Positions 46,093-57,690 of a DNA stretch of 64,000 nucleotides are shown piece by piece (positions within the stretch are counted from its first letter, which is position 1; every line of letters starts with the position of its first letter). Made by a program: the position numbers and the translations under genes. The DNA comes from Acanthococcus lagerstroemiae (taxonomy: Eukaryota; Arthropoda; Insecta; Hemiptera; Eriococcidae), in contig CM063106.1 of the NCBI GenBank assembly GCA_031841125.1, forward strand, positions 43,017,806 to 43,081,805, written 5' to 3'. Under the pieces are notes generated by a model, which saw only the letters and a program-made list of their open reading frames with translations, was not told the DNA's origin and did not search any database.

Positions 46093-46370
46093 TATAAGTT
46101 CTGGAAAATGAGTGGACACTCCGATGATGCGATGATGTTCTTTATTATAATATACACGAATCGATACGAAGTATTCACTACTCTTACACGATGAGAACTG
46201 ATCACACTCGAGAATTCGACAGCCGGTACACTATATACATGTTAGCGCGTGTATGTCTTATCGCATCAATACTGATAACTTACAAAATAATATACAACTT
46301 ATAAACTAAAGACTGGTCATTACGCTCATGACTAAATGGACCTGTTGTGAACGATAGACTCGATCTTACA
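46093..46370 (-). repeat. 5' LTR of the gypsy element
   Basis: 278 bp. In transcript sense it begins TGTAAGATCGAG. It is followed by internal sequence in which I could not identify a standard tRNA primer site. Confidence 0.95.
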
Positions 46371-46500
46371 TACATTTCATTAGTGAACATCACGTAATTT
46401 AAATAACTGCAGAACGAATCTATAGCAAATGCAATTTGAAAAGGTGTATTCCCTGATGCCTGTTTGGCCTCCCCATCAGCGGCATATTCTTTGTGAAATA
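46371..46500 (-). pseudogene. Coding-like flank of the gypsy insertion
   Basis: On the minus strand an open frame reads EYAADGEAKQASGNTPFQ, ending in FTNEM at the insertion point. The frame stays open for about ten codons beyond the insertion on the far side (41512 leftward), so the LTR element landed inside an open frame. The protein is not recognised; it follows the Copia-type Gag in a different frame. Confidence 0.4.
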
Positions 46501-46506
46501 TGTTTG

Positions 46507-47298
46507 TCAGCTAGGCATAGGACAACTCACCTGGTCCCGCTCTTTCTTGCACCTAATGACGGGGTATACTTCTGTCACCACTGACAAAAAGGCTCGCTTC
46601 CTCTTCTTCTCATCAGCATAGCCCAGGTTTCGCAGCTTCCTATACAGCGCTTCAAAACGGATAACAAATTCTGCCGCTGTCTCCTTGGCCTTCTCAAATT
46701 TCACATTATACAGTGCCTTTTCATCTTCCAGCAAGGACACTGATGTGTGAGAGTTCTGGTGAGTGTCTAGGACTTTCATGGCCTCTTCTGGACTGGTGCA
46801 GTCAATGATGAGACTATCCCTATTCATGATCATCGCTAATGCATACTGTTTGTTCTTTTTCAGTTGGGCTACTGTTGTTTCAGGGACCTTCATCTTCTTA
46901 TCAATTGTGTACAGCAGTTCGTTTACACTTAATTCCAATCTCATCCGGCTCACCCATGACTGGTAGGCACCCTTCTTTGTCAGTCGGTGATTAAAGTGTA
47001 TTTTTGGAATGCTGAATGTGTTTCCACCGGTATCATTCGCTGTATCAGTGGGTACTTTTGTCACACTGGGATCTCCTTCTACATGATCTTCTTCAGCAAT
47101 GATGCCTACTTCTCCTTCAACTTCACCATCATCCTTCGCTGCCATATCCCCTTCTTTCTCAACAATGCTACCCGTGGAACCAGGGTTCACTGATTCTTTC
47201 ACTGTACTTCTTTCCTGTTCACAAGCTCTGTTCAATGCCTCTTCTGCCTGTTGACGCGCTACCTTTTCTAGATCAGCTGGATTTGCTGATCTCAGCAC
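46507..47298 (-). CDS. Copia-type Gag (UBN2-like)
   Basis: 263 codons. The N-terminal 90 residues are acidic and low complexity. From residue 95 the sequence has the Copia Gag pattern: a short entry (GAYQSWVSRMRLEL), a helical core with LYNVKFEKAKETAAEFVIRF and LRNLGYADEKKRKRAFLSVV. This is the UBN2/gag-polypeptide family that forms virus-like particles. The frame ends without zinc knuckle or protease. The same strand carries a zinc-knuckle fragment (40431-40810) and a GAG-pre-integrase fragment (36860-36990), so it is probably the 5' end of one disrupted element. Confidence 0.75.
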   Translation of the reverse strand: MLRSANPADLEKVARQQAEEALNRACEQERSTVKESVNPGSTGSIVEKEGDMAAKDDGEVEGEVGIIAEEDHVEGDPSVTKVPTDTANDTGGNTFSIPKIHFNHRLTKKGAYQSWVSRMRLELSVNELLYTIDKKMKVPETTVAQLKKNKQYALAMIMNRDSLIIDCTSPEEAMKVLDTHQNSHTSVSLLEDEKALYNVKFEKAKETAAEFVIRFEALYRKLRNLGYADEKKRKRAFLSVVTEVYPVIRCKKERDQVSCPMPS

Positions 47299-48375
47299 AA
47301 TCCGGTTTGTAGGTCCTTGAAATGGGGGACGTTGTGACAGCCCTGTATTTGTGACCAGAGTATTTCCTCTTTCTTCCTAATTTCACTGTTCAATAAGCTT
47401 CTTTAGGGTCTCAAATGAGTTCTGTATAAATACAGTACATTAAACTCGAGAGGAATCTTCTATTTTCCGAATAATAAATGTAATTACAAATAAGTAATAA
47501 ATACGAAACGGTCGACGATGTTTACATGTTGCTCCAACTACTTGTTGTCTAGAACAGTTAAAGAGCTCACAGATCAGAACAACAAGATATTGCAAACAGG
47601 AGGGGTGGTGTCCGGGCAGGGTTTGTATAGGTAGCGCTAGTGTCGCGTGCTAACAAAACTTTATTCATCTAATTTACTCTGTCAGAAATTTGTGACCAAC
47701 TAAATTTTGTTCATCACATTATCTACCTTTTAGCATCTTTCACTAGTTTATCAATTATATTCATTCCAATCTGGTGTTTGATTGATACTGTCTGTTGTTC
47801 TATTAGGGCATCTAATAGGGTTGATACATCTCTGTTTCGAGGCAACACATCTTCCATTTCAGCCCATCTTTCATTAGTGGGAGTACTACCCATAGATGGG
47901 TTTGCTCTTTCTTCCTGCGGCTGAGAGCAGTGCTGTAGTGATTAACATGCAAACCGCATCACGTGTCAGATCTCTTCACCGCATTATATTTACAACATAT
48001 AAATTAATTACGTTGGACAGTAGGCGTTACACTACAACTTACATCTTTCAAACTAGAATGATCAGATCTGTTAGTTCCGGTCTTGCCTCTCTTTCGCAGA
48101 TCTGACACGTCCTTCTCCATCTCCTTGTTGTCTCGACTTTTGACTTCCTTTTCTGTGTTTTTCTTTTTACTTAAAAAAAAAACAACAAACATCTATTACA
48201 TCTTCATCATCATCAAATTGTTCACCTCTCAAATAGATTTATATCTGATTGCGGGTCTTCTGGATACTGCGCACGTCTCCAGATTACCACACTATCAGCA
48301 TAATGTATTCTATTCTACAATTTATTCGCTATCATCAAATGAAGCAATCCATCATCCAGATGTAGTGTTTGTTCA
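47299..48375. other. Non-coding, likely Copia 5' region
   Basis: No conserved ORF. AT-rich; a run of A near 48173-48182 is the only other feature noticed. It may include the 5' LTR of the Copia-type element, but I see no matching partner. Confidence 0.35.
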
Positions 48376-48747
48376 CGGCCACCTCTATAGAAGGCCCTGT
48401 AAGCTAATGTGACAACACTGAATTCGACCTACTACTGTAGACGTTTCGGTGTGCGAGCGGCAAAGTATAACGGTACCGCACTTTGTCCTCTATCCGACTT
48501 TTAATTTTCAAACAATCGCTACTTGTTCCACAATGAACCGATTCCATTGAGAGTTGGCTCAAAAAATCGAAAATCGTTTGCTCTTTAAATTATTTTCTCT
48601 TCAATTCTTTCGCGAAACTCACTGTATTCGCAAAAGAACCGATTATTCGTATTTTTCAAAGTTTTTTCCATAACAACATGTGTAAACATAGACCTTCACG
48701 CAGCGTTGCCAAACATCTAGTTATACGGCCTTCTATAGAGGTGGCCG
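48376..48747. mobile_element. MITE, 372 bp, 21-bp perfect inverted termini
   Basis: cggccacctctatagaaggc(c) at the left and (g)gccttctatagaggtggccg at the right are exact reverse complements. The interior is non-coding. Flanks tttgttca and ttttttga are only loosely similar, so the target duplication is uncertain. Confidence 0.8.
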
Positions 48748-49881
48748 TTTTTTGATGCTGTTGGACGAGGGCTTATCAGTTTCAATGTTTTTCGAATTTG
48801 ATGTAGTACCGCTGCTACTTGTAGGTGTAGAAATGTTGGTACGGAATAGATTTCTGATGGGAGCCTTTCGTTCTGTTTTCACTAAATGAGTTGCAAAATG
48901 AAACGCATTAATTTTATCTCAAAATATGAAATAGTTACCAATAATGGATCGAGATATGTACCATCTGGAAATTTTTACTCTACATCGAACTTTCGTTTAT
49001 TCTCTCATCTTCGCGAATCTACTCTTTTGTGCTCTATTCGAGAGTACTTGCAAGTATGTCTTTGTACTAGTATGTTGACTACCATATTTCTGTCAGAACA
49101 GTAAAATGGAAAACCTTTTTTGGGAACAAAATTTAATAGATGAAGTGGAAGGGAAGTATGAGAATAAATGGCCCTTTACGTGAATGGAATTCCTTCTCCC
49201 ACCGTGACCACCCTAGCTCGTCACAGGGCCTTTCACCACCACAGCTACCCCTCCCGTCGGATACCTACCACCCCACGACCCCATTCCCTCCTCAAGGTTT
49301 TCCGGCCTCACGGCCTTCCCCCTCAGCCACCGTACCCCAATCGCAGCACTTCTTCCTCACGTGTCCCCACTTCTCTTCACCGTCCTCTACGCAGTTCTCC
49401 TTCACACCAAAGCTCTCCTCAGCGACCCCAGCCCTGTCCCCTCACATCGACCGGCGTCTCCTTCCAGGACCCCCACTTCCAAAAACCTCTCCACCTCAGT
49501 GGTCATTTCCCTCCACGGCCCACTACTCCACTGAACTCTCTACCCTCACGACAGCCACCCTCATCTACCACGGTCGCCCTAAAAAAAATAAAGAGTAAAA
49601 TTCCTCAGAGGGTACCGAAACGAAGAATATAAAAGTCTGTACATTTCAGTGATGGTACACACTAGTGTTTTGATTACTTACAAAATTGCAGACTTTTGCC
49701 TTCATCAGCCTCACTTCTGTTTACAGTCACTGCGTGACTATGCGACGTCCATGTTTACTGGATGTATTCCCTGCTATACACAGGGTAGGTTTTATTCGAT
49801 TTTTTAGGAAAGAACAGAAATAACATCATGAGTCCTCTTACTTGAACAAAAGTGATCTTGCATTCATTATTACGAACTTAC
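48748..49881. other. Intergenic, includes a Pro/Ser-rich C-rich tract
   Basis: From 49195 to 49570 the plus strand is C-rich and opens several frames with Pro/Ser/His-rich, low-complexity translations; none has a domain. Probably a pyrimidine-rich repeat. Nothing else noted. Confidence 0.4.
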
Positions 49882-50684
49882 CATAATCCAGTTCACCATC
49901 ACTATCCTCAATAATCATGAAATCCTCCAATTTCTGTAGGTTCTCCACTTTATTTGATTTGAAACTATTGTCTTTGTGTGACAATATCGGAATGACAGGA
50001 ACACATTTATTTCCATGCACTACGAGTATTAAATCTCCACCTGCGATGGAAATTATTCTCCTTTGTCGGGCTAAAATTCTTATCCTCATCGTCATTCTCG
50101 TCACCTGAGCCACCGCCAGTTTTTACATGACTACGATGATTCGCGGCTTTAGCTGCCTTTGCTTTATTTTTCATATCGGCCCAACTCTGTATTTGAAAAA
50201 GAGAAAATGATTAACAAACACCAAAAGCAATACAGTTGTTTTCAGTAGAAACGGAGGACCATAAATTTGTATTTTTTTGACTGGTTTATTTACGAGAAAA
50301 ATAAAACTTATACATGCACATGACCGAATATCAACTAAACTGACGACCCGTAATCTATCTAAACTAAGCCGTTATAAATCGGGCATAAATATGCACGTCT
50401 GAGCAGATGCCGACATGAGATAATAAAATTACGTTGTAACTTCTTCATAAGAATAGATTTTGCTATTAACAATAATAGTTAAAGTGACCAGAATATAAAT
50501 ATATTCTTACTTTTTTCCATTCAGCGCTCGTTTTTGATGGTCCGTGGGCATTCAAAGTTTCGGCACATTCATGCCATAATTTTTGGGCACGTTGAAAAGT
50601 GAATTCCGAAGTAAATTTCTTCGAAATGAGCTCTGGGTGCGACTCCATAAACTGCACTAAATAATCCTTTTGCTGCTGGGTCAT
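49882..50684 (-). CDS. Myb/SANT-like DNA-binding protein (zeste/Naif1 type), two exons, frame break
   Basis: Exon 1 (50684-50511) begins MTQQQKDYLVQFMESHPEL and includes FQRAQKLWHECAETLNAHGP. Exon 2 (from 50186) begins SWADMKNKAKAAK. The junction (AAA|GTAAGA, ATACAG|AGT) completes the classic KxWxDxK motif of the Myb/SANT-like family. In the current frame it stops at 50007 (117 residues). Near 50065 the adjacent frame picks up a plausible continuation (IISIAGGDLILVV .. FMIIEDSDGELDYG) to a donor TATG|GTAAGT at 49882. One base may therefore be missing, or the gene is broken. Such proteins are often encoded by Harbinger-type transposons or are host regulators. DNA binding is inferred from the family. 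Confidence 0.7.
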
Positions 50685-51510
50685 CCTGTTTTTCGAATTT
50701 CCGCTTTTCTTAGTTTGAATCCCTATACATCGAACATAATGAAAAATATGTCAATTATTTATATTTATAATAAAGAATTAGACTGATAGTTTTGTATCCT
50801 GTAAATGTAGACCGGTATGATCTGAGGAAATTTGAAAACATAAAAAACTTACCTTCCATTATTAATACAGCTACGAGTACAATTAAAGTGTGCGATTATG
50901 GGCATCGAACATTTACAATACTCTATAATTAAATAATTATTGCACAAATAATATTTTCATTCAAAAACATCAATCACAATAAAATTGTACACAATGATAA
51001 CATGAACATCGATGGACAATTTCACTATTTCTAAATATTTTATCACCTATATCACGTTTATCACCAGCCTCGGAGGTGTCGACATAGTTTCGATATAACT
51101 CTGTTATGTCACTGTCGATATAGCCTATATCACATTTTTATCACCCATGTAGAAAGGTCGTAATTGACGCCCAGATGTGGGCAGAGACGCTGCGAGAGTG
51201 AATCTCTACAATCTCTGTTTTCATGAAGGCGGAGAGATGGTTCGCTATATCAAGAAATATGAGAGATTTGTACATGAGTTCCATATGGGCGGATCGTTGC
51301 CCAAGTCAGAGGAATTAGAAATCTTCAGAACATAATTGCCACCCAGTTTCAACAATATTTGTTTGTGGTTCTCGCTCCTAAAGGATAAGGAGAAGATTTT
51401 GGAAACCCTGAAAACAAAATGTATCGAAGATGCGGAATACAAGATGCGCAATGAAACACCAAGAGGCATGACGAGAGTCAATTGAGCCAACACATCAGGT
51501 TGGAGAACAA
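50685..51510. other. Intergenic, nothing recognised
   Basis: AT-rich 50720-51010, then short repeats of tatcac (51040-51140). No coding or structural signal found. Confidence 0.4.
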
Positions 51511-51524
51511 ATCGCAGTTCAAAT

Positions 51525-51995
51525 ATGGATACGCCAAACTGGAGAAATCGTCAGAATTTGGATCTTAGTAAGTCGGACTGGAGAAATTGTCGACAGGAAT
51601 ACTCGAATGAGAGTTTGAAAAAGGATCGAGGTACGTTGAATTGTGATATAGAATGTTATAATTGTGGTGGTTGCGGGCACATTGCTCGTGGGTGTCCGTC
51701 AAGTCCGACACAGACTATGCGGGAGAAGCGAGATTGTCGCAAAGATTATCACTCAGACAATTGCAAACAAATGGTTGGAAACAATCCGGAAAAGAAGAAT
51801 GGCGGTGAAAGCCGGGAAACCGTGAGGAAACCTGAAAACAGTGAAAGGCTGCGAGAGGACTGTACAAGAATGAGTCTACCATTTCGAAAGCATTTATTTC
51901 TCGCGTTTGCCATGCGTCTAGACCAGAGCCAGCAAGGGTGGGAATGGCGATTGAGAGCCTTCCGAAATGTACGGAAAATTGTACCACTATACTAG
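51525..51995 (+). pseudogene. Gag-like zinc-knuckle fragment
   Basis: 156 codons of polar, Arg/Asn/Asp-rich sequence with CYNCGGCGHIARGC, a CCHC knuckle of the type found in retroelement Gag. No capsid domain upstream in frame; downstream (to about 52330) short coding-like stretches appear but are broken. Probably a relic of an LTR element. Confidence 0.5.
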
Positions 51996-52336
51996 ACGGC
52001 AGGTTAGACAAAGATGTTGGTGGAGGTTCGGAGAAAGAAATGGTAAAGAAAAATAATTTATTGTATGATAATACTAATGTAAATATTGCTAGATGTTACA
52101 GAACACTAGGTTAAGCTACTCAGTACAAAGAGTTTCCAGCAAAATTCGACACGTATAAGTATCACTTGGTCAGGGACATTTCATAGTTTGATTTTGTTGA
52201 AGAGTATCCACCAAATGTATAGGTGAAAGCGTTTTTCGAGGAATTTACAGCCACGCCCACGCACAAGGGTGTTGTAGAGATGGTAGTAGTAAATAGGAAT
52301 GGCAAAATTGTGGCTGTATTTCTACGGCCCCCCCAA

Positions 52337-52615
52337 AGTGGGTTAGGGAGTTGGAATTAACGGCACAAATTTTATCTTAATTTGTGCTAATTGTGCTCCG
52401 AAGTCCCAGAATTTGTGCCGCTTCCCGTGGGGCTACATGTTAATCAAAAGTTGGGGGGTTGCCCCCCCCCCAAAAAAATGAAGATGGGGGGTTGGAATTA
52501 GCGGCACAAATTTTATCGTAATTTGTGCTAATTGTGCTCCGAGGTCTCAGAATTTGTGCCGCTTTCCTGGGCTCACAGTCAGTGCCCAATTGGGGGGTGG
52601 ATGGAAAGGGGGTGC
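52337..52615 (+). repeat. Tandem repeat of about 150 bp, two copies
   Basis: Both copies share gttggaattarcggcacaaa, then ttttatc(t/g)taatttgtgc, taattgtgctccg and cagaatttgtgccgctt, separated by a C-rich spacer. The second copy leads straight into the low-quality homopolymer region, so further copies may be hidden there. Confidence 0.75.
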
Positions 52616-52639
52616 TGGAAAATCGATTTAACGCTATCT

Positions 52640-53330
<691 letters not shown>

Positions 53331-53698
53331 TTTTTTTAAAACTTTTTTTCTCTTACTTTTTGAAGCCTTTAGAACAACTTTCAGTGTGCAACAATTATAA
53401 AATGAATCAATAAAACAAGAAAAGGAACAAAAGCTTTTACCATTGTCTCCATCAGAAAAGTTCATTTCCTCAATTTTGACATATTGCGCATAGCATTCTA
53501 ATAATAAGTGGCAGAGTTAGAGCCCATTTACATGAATTGTCCCTTTTCAGGAGAATTACCCTTACAAAGTATAAATTAAAAATTGACATTCAATTTTTGA
53601 TGAATTTTGCACGTATTTACATTTTTTATTGTTTGCTAAGTCGTCGAAAAGCTGCCATCTATTAAGGTGAGGGCGCCAACAATACGCCGTATAGTGCC
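53331..53698 (-). other. 3' flank of the transposase-protease ORF
   Basis: AT-rich, non-coding. No inverted terminus could be matched to the other side of the ORF. Confidence 0.4.
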
Positions 53699-56299
53699 CT
53701 ATTGTATTAATATCCTCACTTCCAGCCCGGAAGAGGATAGCTCCACGAAGATTGAACTTCGCTTCTCCACTCTTAACATAGTTAGTATGTCGGATAGCGC
53801 AATTTCCATACTGGATGCTCGATAATTTTCCATATAAGGTGGCATTAATTCTAAGAACATATGACTGAAAAAATTAATTTCACGGTGCACAATAGCATTA
53901 CAGTATCTACACGTGGCTGAGGCATTTATGAATTCTGTGATGTTGTCTTGTAAATATCTTACATCAGGGGTTTTTAATGTTATTTCTACAAATGGAAAAC
54001 CGCGTCTAGTACTTCGCTTACAATTAGAGCATTTCTTTTCTTCTCTATAAGTTGGGTAATCCGGAGACAATAATTTTTCAATAAGATACGGAATTGTGCA
54101 GGCCATGTTCACAATATATGTATCCCCCAGTTTCCTTACTGGAAATGCATCCGGCTGTGCTAAGACAAGTTCTGCTCGTCTCCTGTAGGTCTGAACAGTG
54201 ATCCCATCACGCAGTGCATTTTTGATAAATATGAAGTACAAGGTACCATTTGTTTCAGCACCACAATTGACAAACTCTTTGTAAAGCTCACTGTCAGCAT
54301 ATGCACAGAAAAGTAGTTGACTGAAACTGTCAAACGCGCAAGTGTTTGTAATTGAGTAGATTTTCTTATTTATCAGTATACTCTTCAGGGAAATATCATT
54401 CCCATTGACTAAATGCCCAACAACAGGACATTTCGTCTTACTACTCAAATCTTGGCATAAAATCGTCGGATCCGGATGCAGATAATTTGGCTTGTTGGTG
54501 GTTTTCCTCTTCTTTGCTAATTTGGCTTCTGCTAGCCCTCGCCAATCTTCTACGCTCTCGGTTTCTCTTATTTTCGTCACATCGCCGACTTTAGGTTCTT
54601 CTTCAACATCCTGTTCCCTGGTTCCTGTTATCCCTGTCGCATCACTGAGTTTACGTTTATTTTCAACGTATGGTTCTTTTTTCGTCTCTTCCCCAATGTT
54701 ATCAGTATCCTTTTGTGGTTGATTCCTCTGCTTCACACTAATAATATTCGTACGCCCTATTGCACTTTGAACATAAACCTGTAAGAAATCATCCAGCCGC
54801 ATGGGAAGAGATTCGTTTCCGAGGATATCAACTTTCAGCTCCTTAAATAAACTTTCGGAGGCACAAGAAGAATGTGTTGCATTTCCGTACCCAAAAATTG
54901 GTACCATAATTCCCGACCATATCGGTAACAGTTTACTAAAATCTAAAAATTTTCTTGCTAACGAGGGGCAAAATTGTGCGTTCTCTCTGTTGCCTTGATT
55001 ACGCGTCAGCTCACTTTCTTTTTCACATAGTAGGTAGATGTCATTGATATCACCAAATATACTTGTTCTCTCTATTCGACTTATTACTTCTTCATCCTGG
55101 ACTTCATCCGGATCATCAGGGCTGTCTAAACTATCTGGATCATCGGGATCACGTTGGCTAGAAACTGTCTGAAGATCATCATTCTGGAAAATTTGATCAT
55201 TCCCTGCAATGAGTTCTTTTAGACATTCCTTTGCCCTCTCGCACGATGTCGGTTCGCATGTTTCTTCATCATAACCTTCTCCTTCATGCAACAGCACTGT
55301 AAAAAGCCACTTGAAGAGTTTTTTTACCGTGTCATACGACGAGCTCGAGATGAGTAAGGCCGCGGAGCGCATGTAAAAGTTTTTAGTGCGAGGGGACGCC
55401 TTTTTTATCTCACTCCATGTAGCAATGAGTTTAATGACATGGGCAAAATCGTTTCGAATCATACAATATGGGACTTCCAATTGTAAGTCCCGTACATCTT
55501 TTTTCAATAAAGAGGAGCAGGCCGCAAGATACGCATTCAGAGTGGGATACTGCGTGAATGCGCGTACACAAGCCATCATTAACGCCTTGGATTGATCGGT
55601 AACACATATACGAGGTACTAGTATATCCTCACGCAACCAACTCAACAACCAGTGTCCAATTGCTATGTTGTGATGTCGTTCAGACAACATTTCAGCAACA
55701 GGGTATTGGCCGTTATCATCACAAACTGCTACCTGGTATAAGAAAATTGCTCTTGTACGTCTGCCAGATAACAAATTAATGCGTCTTATTAGAGACCCAG
55801 TAGCGTCAACTGAAACGCAAGGAACTTTTGTTTGGCGCGTATATGTACGGTAAGCGTTGATTTGGGCAGCTGACCAGTAGTGAAGGAAGAACGGCTCGTA
55901 TCCTACGTTTTGAAAGAAACAATTATACGGCTGATTCTTCATCATTTTTATAATTGAGATGATAGGGTCAGGATCCAGATGTTCAGCTGTTTGACTTCGA
56001 TGTTTAATTATGCGGAGAGCATTGAGTGTAGGTAGATCAGATGGCTCATTAACGTCTCCAGGTTTCATTAGTATGGCAGCTTCACTCTTCTTTACTCGGC
56101 TAGCTGAGTGCTTTTCTTTAGTCATCAGTGCACCATACCTCTCACGTTCTGTACGACACAACTTCCTTTTTTTCCCTCCACAACATTTGTTATAGTTGCC
56201 GGCATACGTACAAACAATTGTTGCTGGACCTTCGCCTGGATCGTTTATCATTTCACCTACAGCAACAAAAATTTGATTGGTTATTTCAAAATCGTTCAA
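53699..56299 (-). CDS. MULE-type DDE transposase fused to a USP-like cysteine protease domain
   Basis: 866 codons without a break, notable among the surrounding wreckage. Residues 26-50 are Cys/Lys-rich and may bind DNA. Residues 160-250 carry VSVDATGSL (Asp165) and RICVTDQSKAL (Asp235). After an acidic insert (380-410), SSCASESLFKELK supplies a Glu (Glu482), giving a D-D-E set in MULE-like context. A charged linker (525-605) leads to a C-terminal domain: ITNTCAFDSFSQLLFCAY with Cys654, like the Cys box of ubiquitin-specific proteases, then CSNC (757-760) and CRYC (797-800) as in the USP zinc fingers. No His box is evident before the stop, so activity is uncertain. A splice acceptor (ttgttgctgtag) at 56257 may make residues 1-14 intronic. 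Fusion proteins of this layout occur in aphid genomes as I recall; the assignment is inference. Confidence 0.65.
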   Translation of the reverse strand: MNDFEITNQIFVAVGEMINDPGEGPATIVCTYAGNYNKCCGGKKRKLCRTERERYGALMTKEKHSASRVKKSEAAILMKPGDVNEPSDLPTLNALRIIKHRSQTAEHLDPDPIISIIKMMKNQPYNCFFQNVGYEPFFLHYWSAAQINAYRTYTRQTKVPCVSVDATGSLIRRINLLSGRRTRAIFLYQVAVCDDNGQYPVAEMLSERHHNIAIGHWLLSWLREDILVPRICVTDQSKALMMACVRAFTQYPTLNAYLAACSSLLKKDVRDLQLEVPYCMIRNDFAHVIKLIATWSEIKKASPRTKNFYMRSAALLISSSSYDTVKKLFKWLFTVLLHEGEGYDEETCEPTSCERAKECLKELIAGNDQIFQNDDLQTVSSQRDPDDPDSLDSPDDPDEVQDEEVISRIERTSIFGDINDIYLLCEKESELTRNQGNRENAQFCPSLARKFLDFSKLLPIWSGIMVPIFGYGNATHSSCASESLFKELKVDILGNESLPMRLDDFLQVYVQSAIGRTNIISVKQRNQPQKDTDNIGEETKKEPYVENKRKLSDATGITGTREQDVEEEPKVGDVTKIRETESVEDWRGLAEAKLAKKRKTTNKPNYLHPDPTILCQDLSSKTKCPVVGHLVNGNDISLKSILINKKIYSITNTCAFDSFSQLLFCAYADSELYKEFVNCGAETNGTLYFIFIKNALRDGITVQTYRRRAELVLAQPDAFPVRKLGDTYIVNMACTIPYLIEKLLSPDYPTYREEKKCSNCKRSTRRGFPFVEITLKTPDVRYLQDNITEFINASATCRYCNAIVHREINFFSHMFLELMPPYMENYRASSMEIALSDILTMLRVEKRSSIFVELSSSGLEVRILIQ

Positions 56300-57690
56300 A
56301 GTATTCTGCTTTCAGAAGTAATAGTTTGCAGTTACATCACATGAGGGGATACTTCCAAGAAGCATCTACCACAAGATGTAGTCCAACACCCGAATCCCAT
56401 ATTCCCAATACCAATCACCTTTTTATAAATCCCATAATAAAGGTCATGCCAGAATTTTGGTACAGTTTTCTACACAAGGTCCGAAATACTGTAGTCTTTT
56501 TTCTGGAGATACCAATTTGGAGGTGTTGTGGAAATATGTATGTAGCTCCTTAATGTTCAAACTTCAACTCGAAATTGTAGCCATAATTTCGTACAACTTG
56601 TACACGAGGTCTCAAGCTTTATGTATCCTCCGCTCCACAAAACTGACACAGGTACATACACTTGGGCCCTTCGAGTCGAATTTCGAAATGAAAACCAGTT
56701 TACAACACTTAAATGGCTATCCATCTGCATTTTAGTTATAATATCGGTCATTGATGCACTAAAATTGAAGGTCAAACGTCTTTGTGGCATCACAAATAAC
56801 GTTAAGGCACCAAAAATTGGTTCCACAACGTTTTTCAACGAGAGGATCACAAACGACTGGGAACGCTCTCTAAGCTTAAAATACAAAAAATAGCTCTGGT
56901 GCCTGAACGTCGGCATTTTCAATACTCATATACACATTAGTGTTCAGTATTTTATCCAAACTGCGCTCGTTATTATACACTCTATACAACTGCAACAGAT
57001 TCAAGCACCAGGGTACATAATTGCCATCTACACAATGTACGCACCTTATAGCACCAGAATTTGGCAACATAGAGTGTACTAATTAAATTTAATTTACAAC
57101 CGTTTAGTCCAAATTGATATCAGGGGCGAAAAAATTCCCCCTGTCTGACACCGTGACTCAGCCCAAGTTTGTGAATAGGCCTCTCCGCAAACTCTCCATT
57201 TTTGACGGTTGACGGCCACTCTCCTCCACCCGGTCCCCATTGCCTTCACGAATTCGTCTCCCCATCTCATCATTGGTTTGTCACGCGATCTTTTTCTCTC
57301 GTACGGCGTCCAAGCCTCTACTTTTCTTTCCCATCTCTCTTCCTCCCGTCATAAAATATGCCACACCCCCCCCCATGTTGGCCGTTGGCTTGAAAATGGG
57401 TGAGTTCGTTTGTACTTCGTTTGCGTACGTTTGTGCTTTCAATTTTTTGGTTTGTGCCTAACCCCCTCTCCTGCAATTCAACAGAAATATTAGCGCCCAG
57501 CCAGATGAAAATGAGTGCTTTGTTTATGCATCTTCGTACTTCCTATAGTTCCATTTGTGATCAACCCCCTCCTTTGCTAGCACACAAGGAGGTACCCGAA
57601 GAAATGCCCTCGCCCCCAGTGCTTGGATTTTTAGCTGAAAACGCATGTATTCGTTTATGCCTAATTTGTGCTACCTTCAGGCACATGTAT
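56300..57690. other. Intergenic, nothing recognised
   Basis: Short frames only. It contains a C-rich tract (57363-57374) and gag-like sequence starting near 57690. I could not find an inverted terminus for the transposase ORF here. Confidence 0.4.

Larger units (their letters stand above)
41513..46370 (-). mobile_element. Ty3/gypsy LTR retrotransposon, 4858 bp, young
   Basis: Two 278-bp LTRs flank Gag, protease, RT/RNase H and integrase, all on the minus strand in Ty3/gypsy order (integrase last). The target duplication is taca (41509-41512 and 46371-46374). In transcript sense the LTR runs TGTAAG..CTTATA. A polypurine tract (ggtagggggga in sense) abuts the 3' LTR. No env-like ORF. The LTRs differ at one position (41733 G against 46313 A in plus-strand reading), so insertion was recent. 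Several frame breaks lie in or near homopolymers. Confidence 0.93.

Noticed and set aside
49140..49632. Two overlapping Pro/Ser-rich plus-strand frames
   Set aside because: Several frames open at once because the DNA is C-rich; no domain or splice support.
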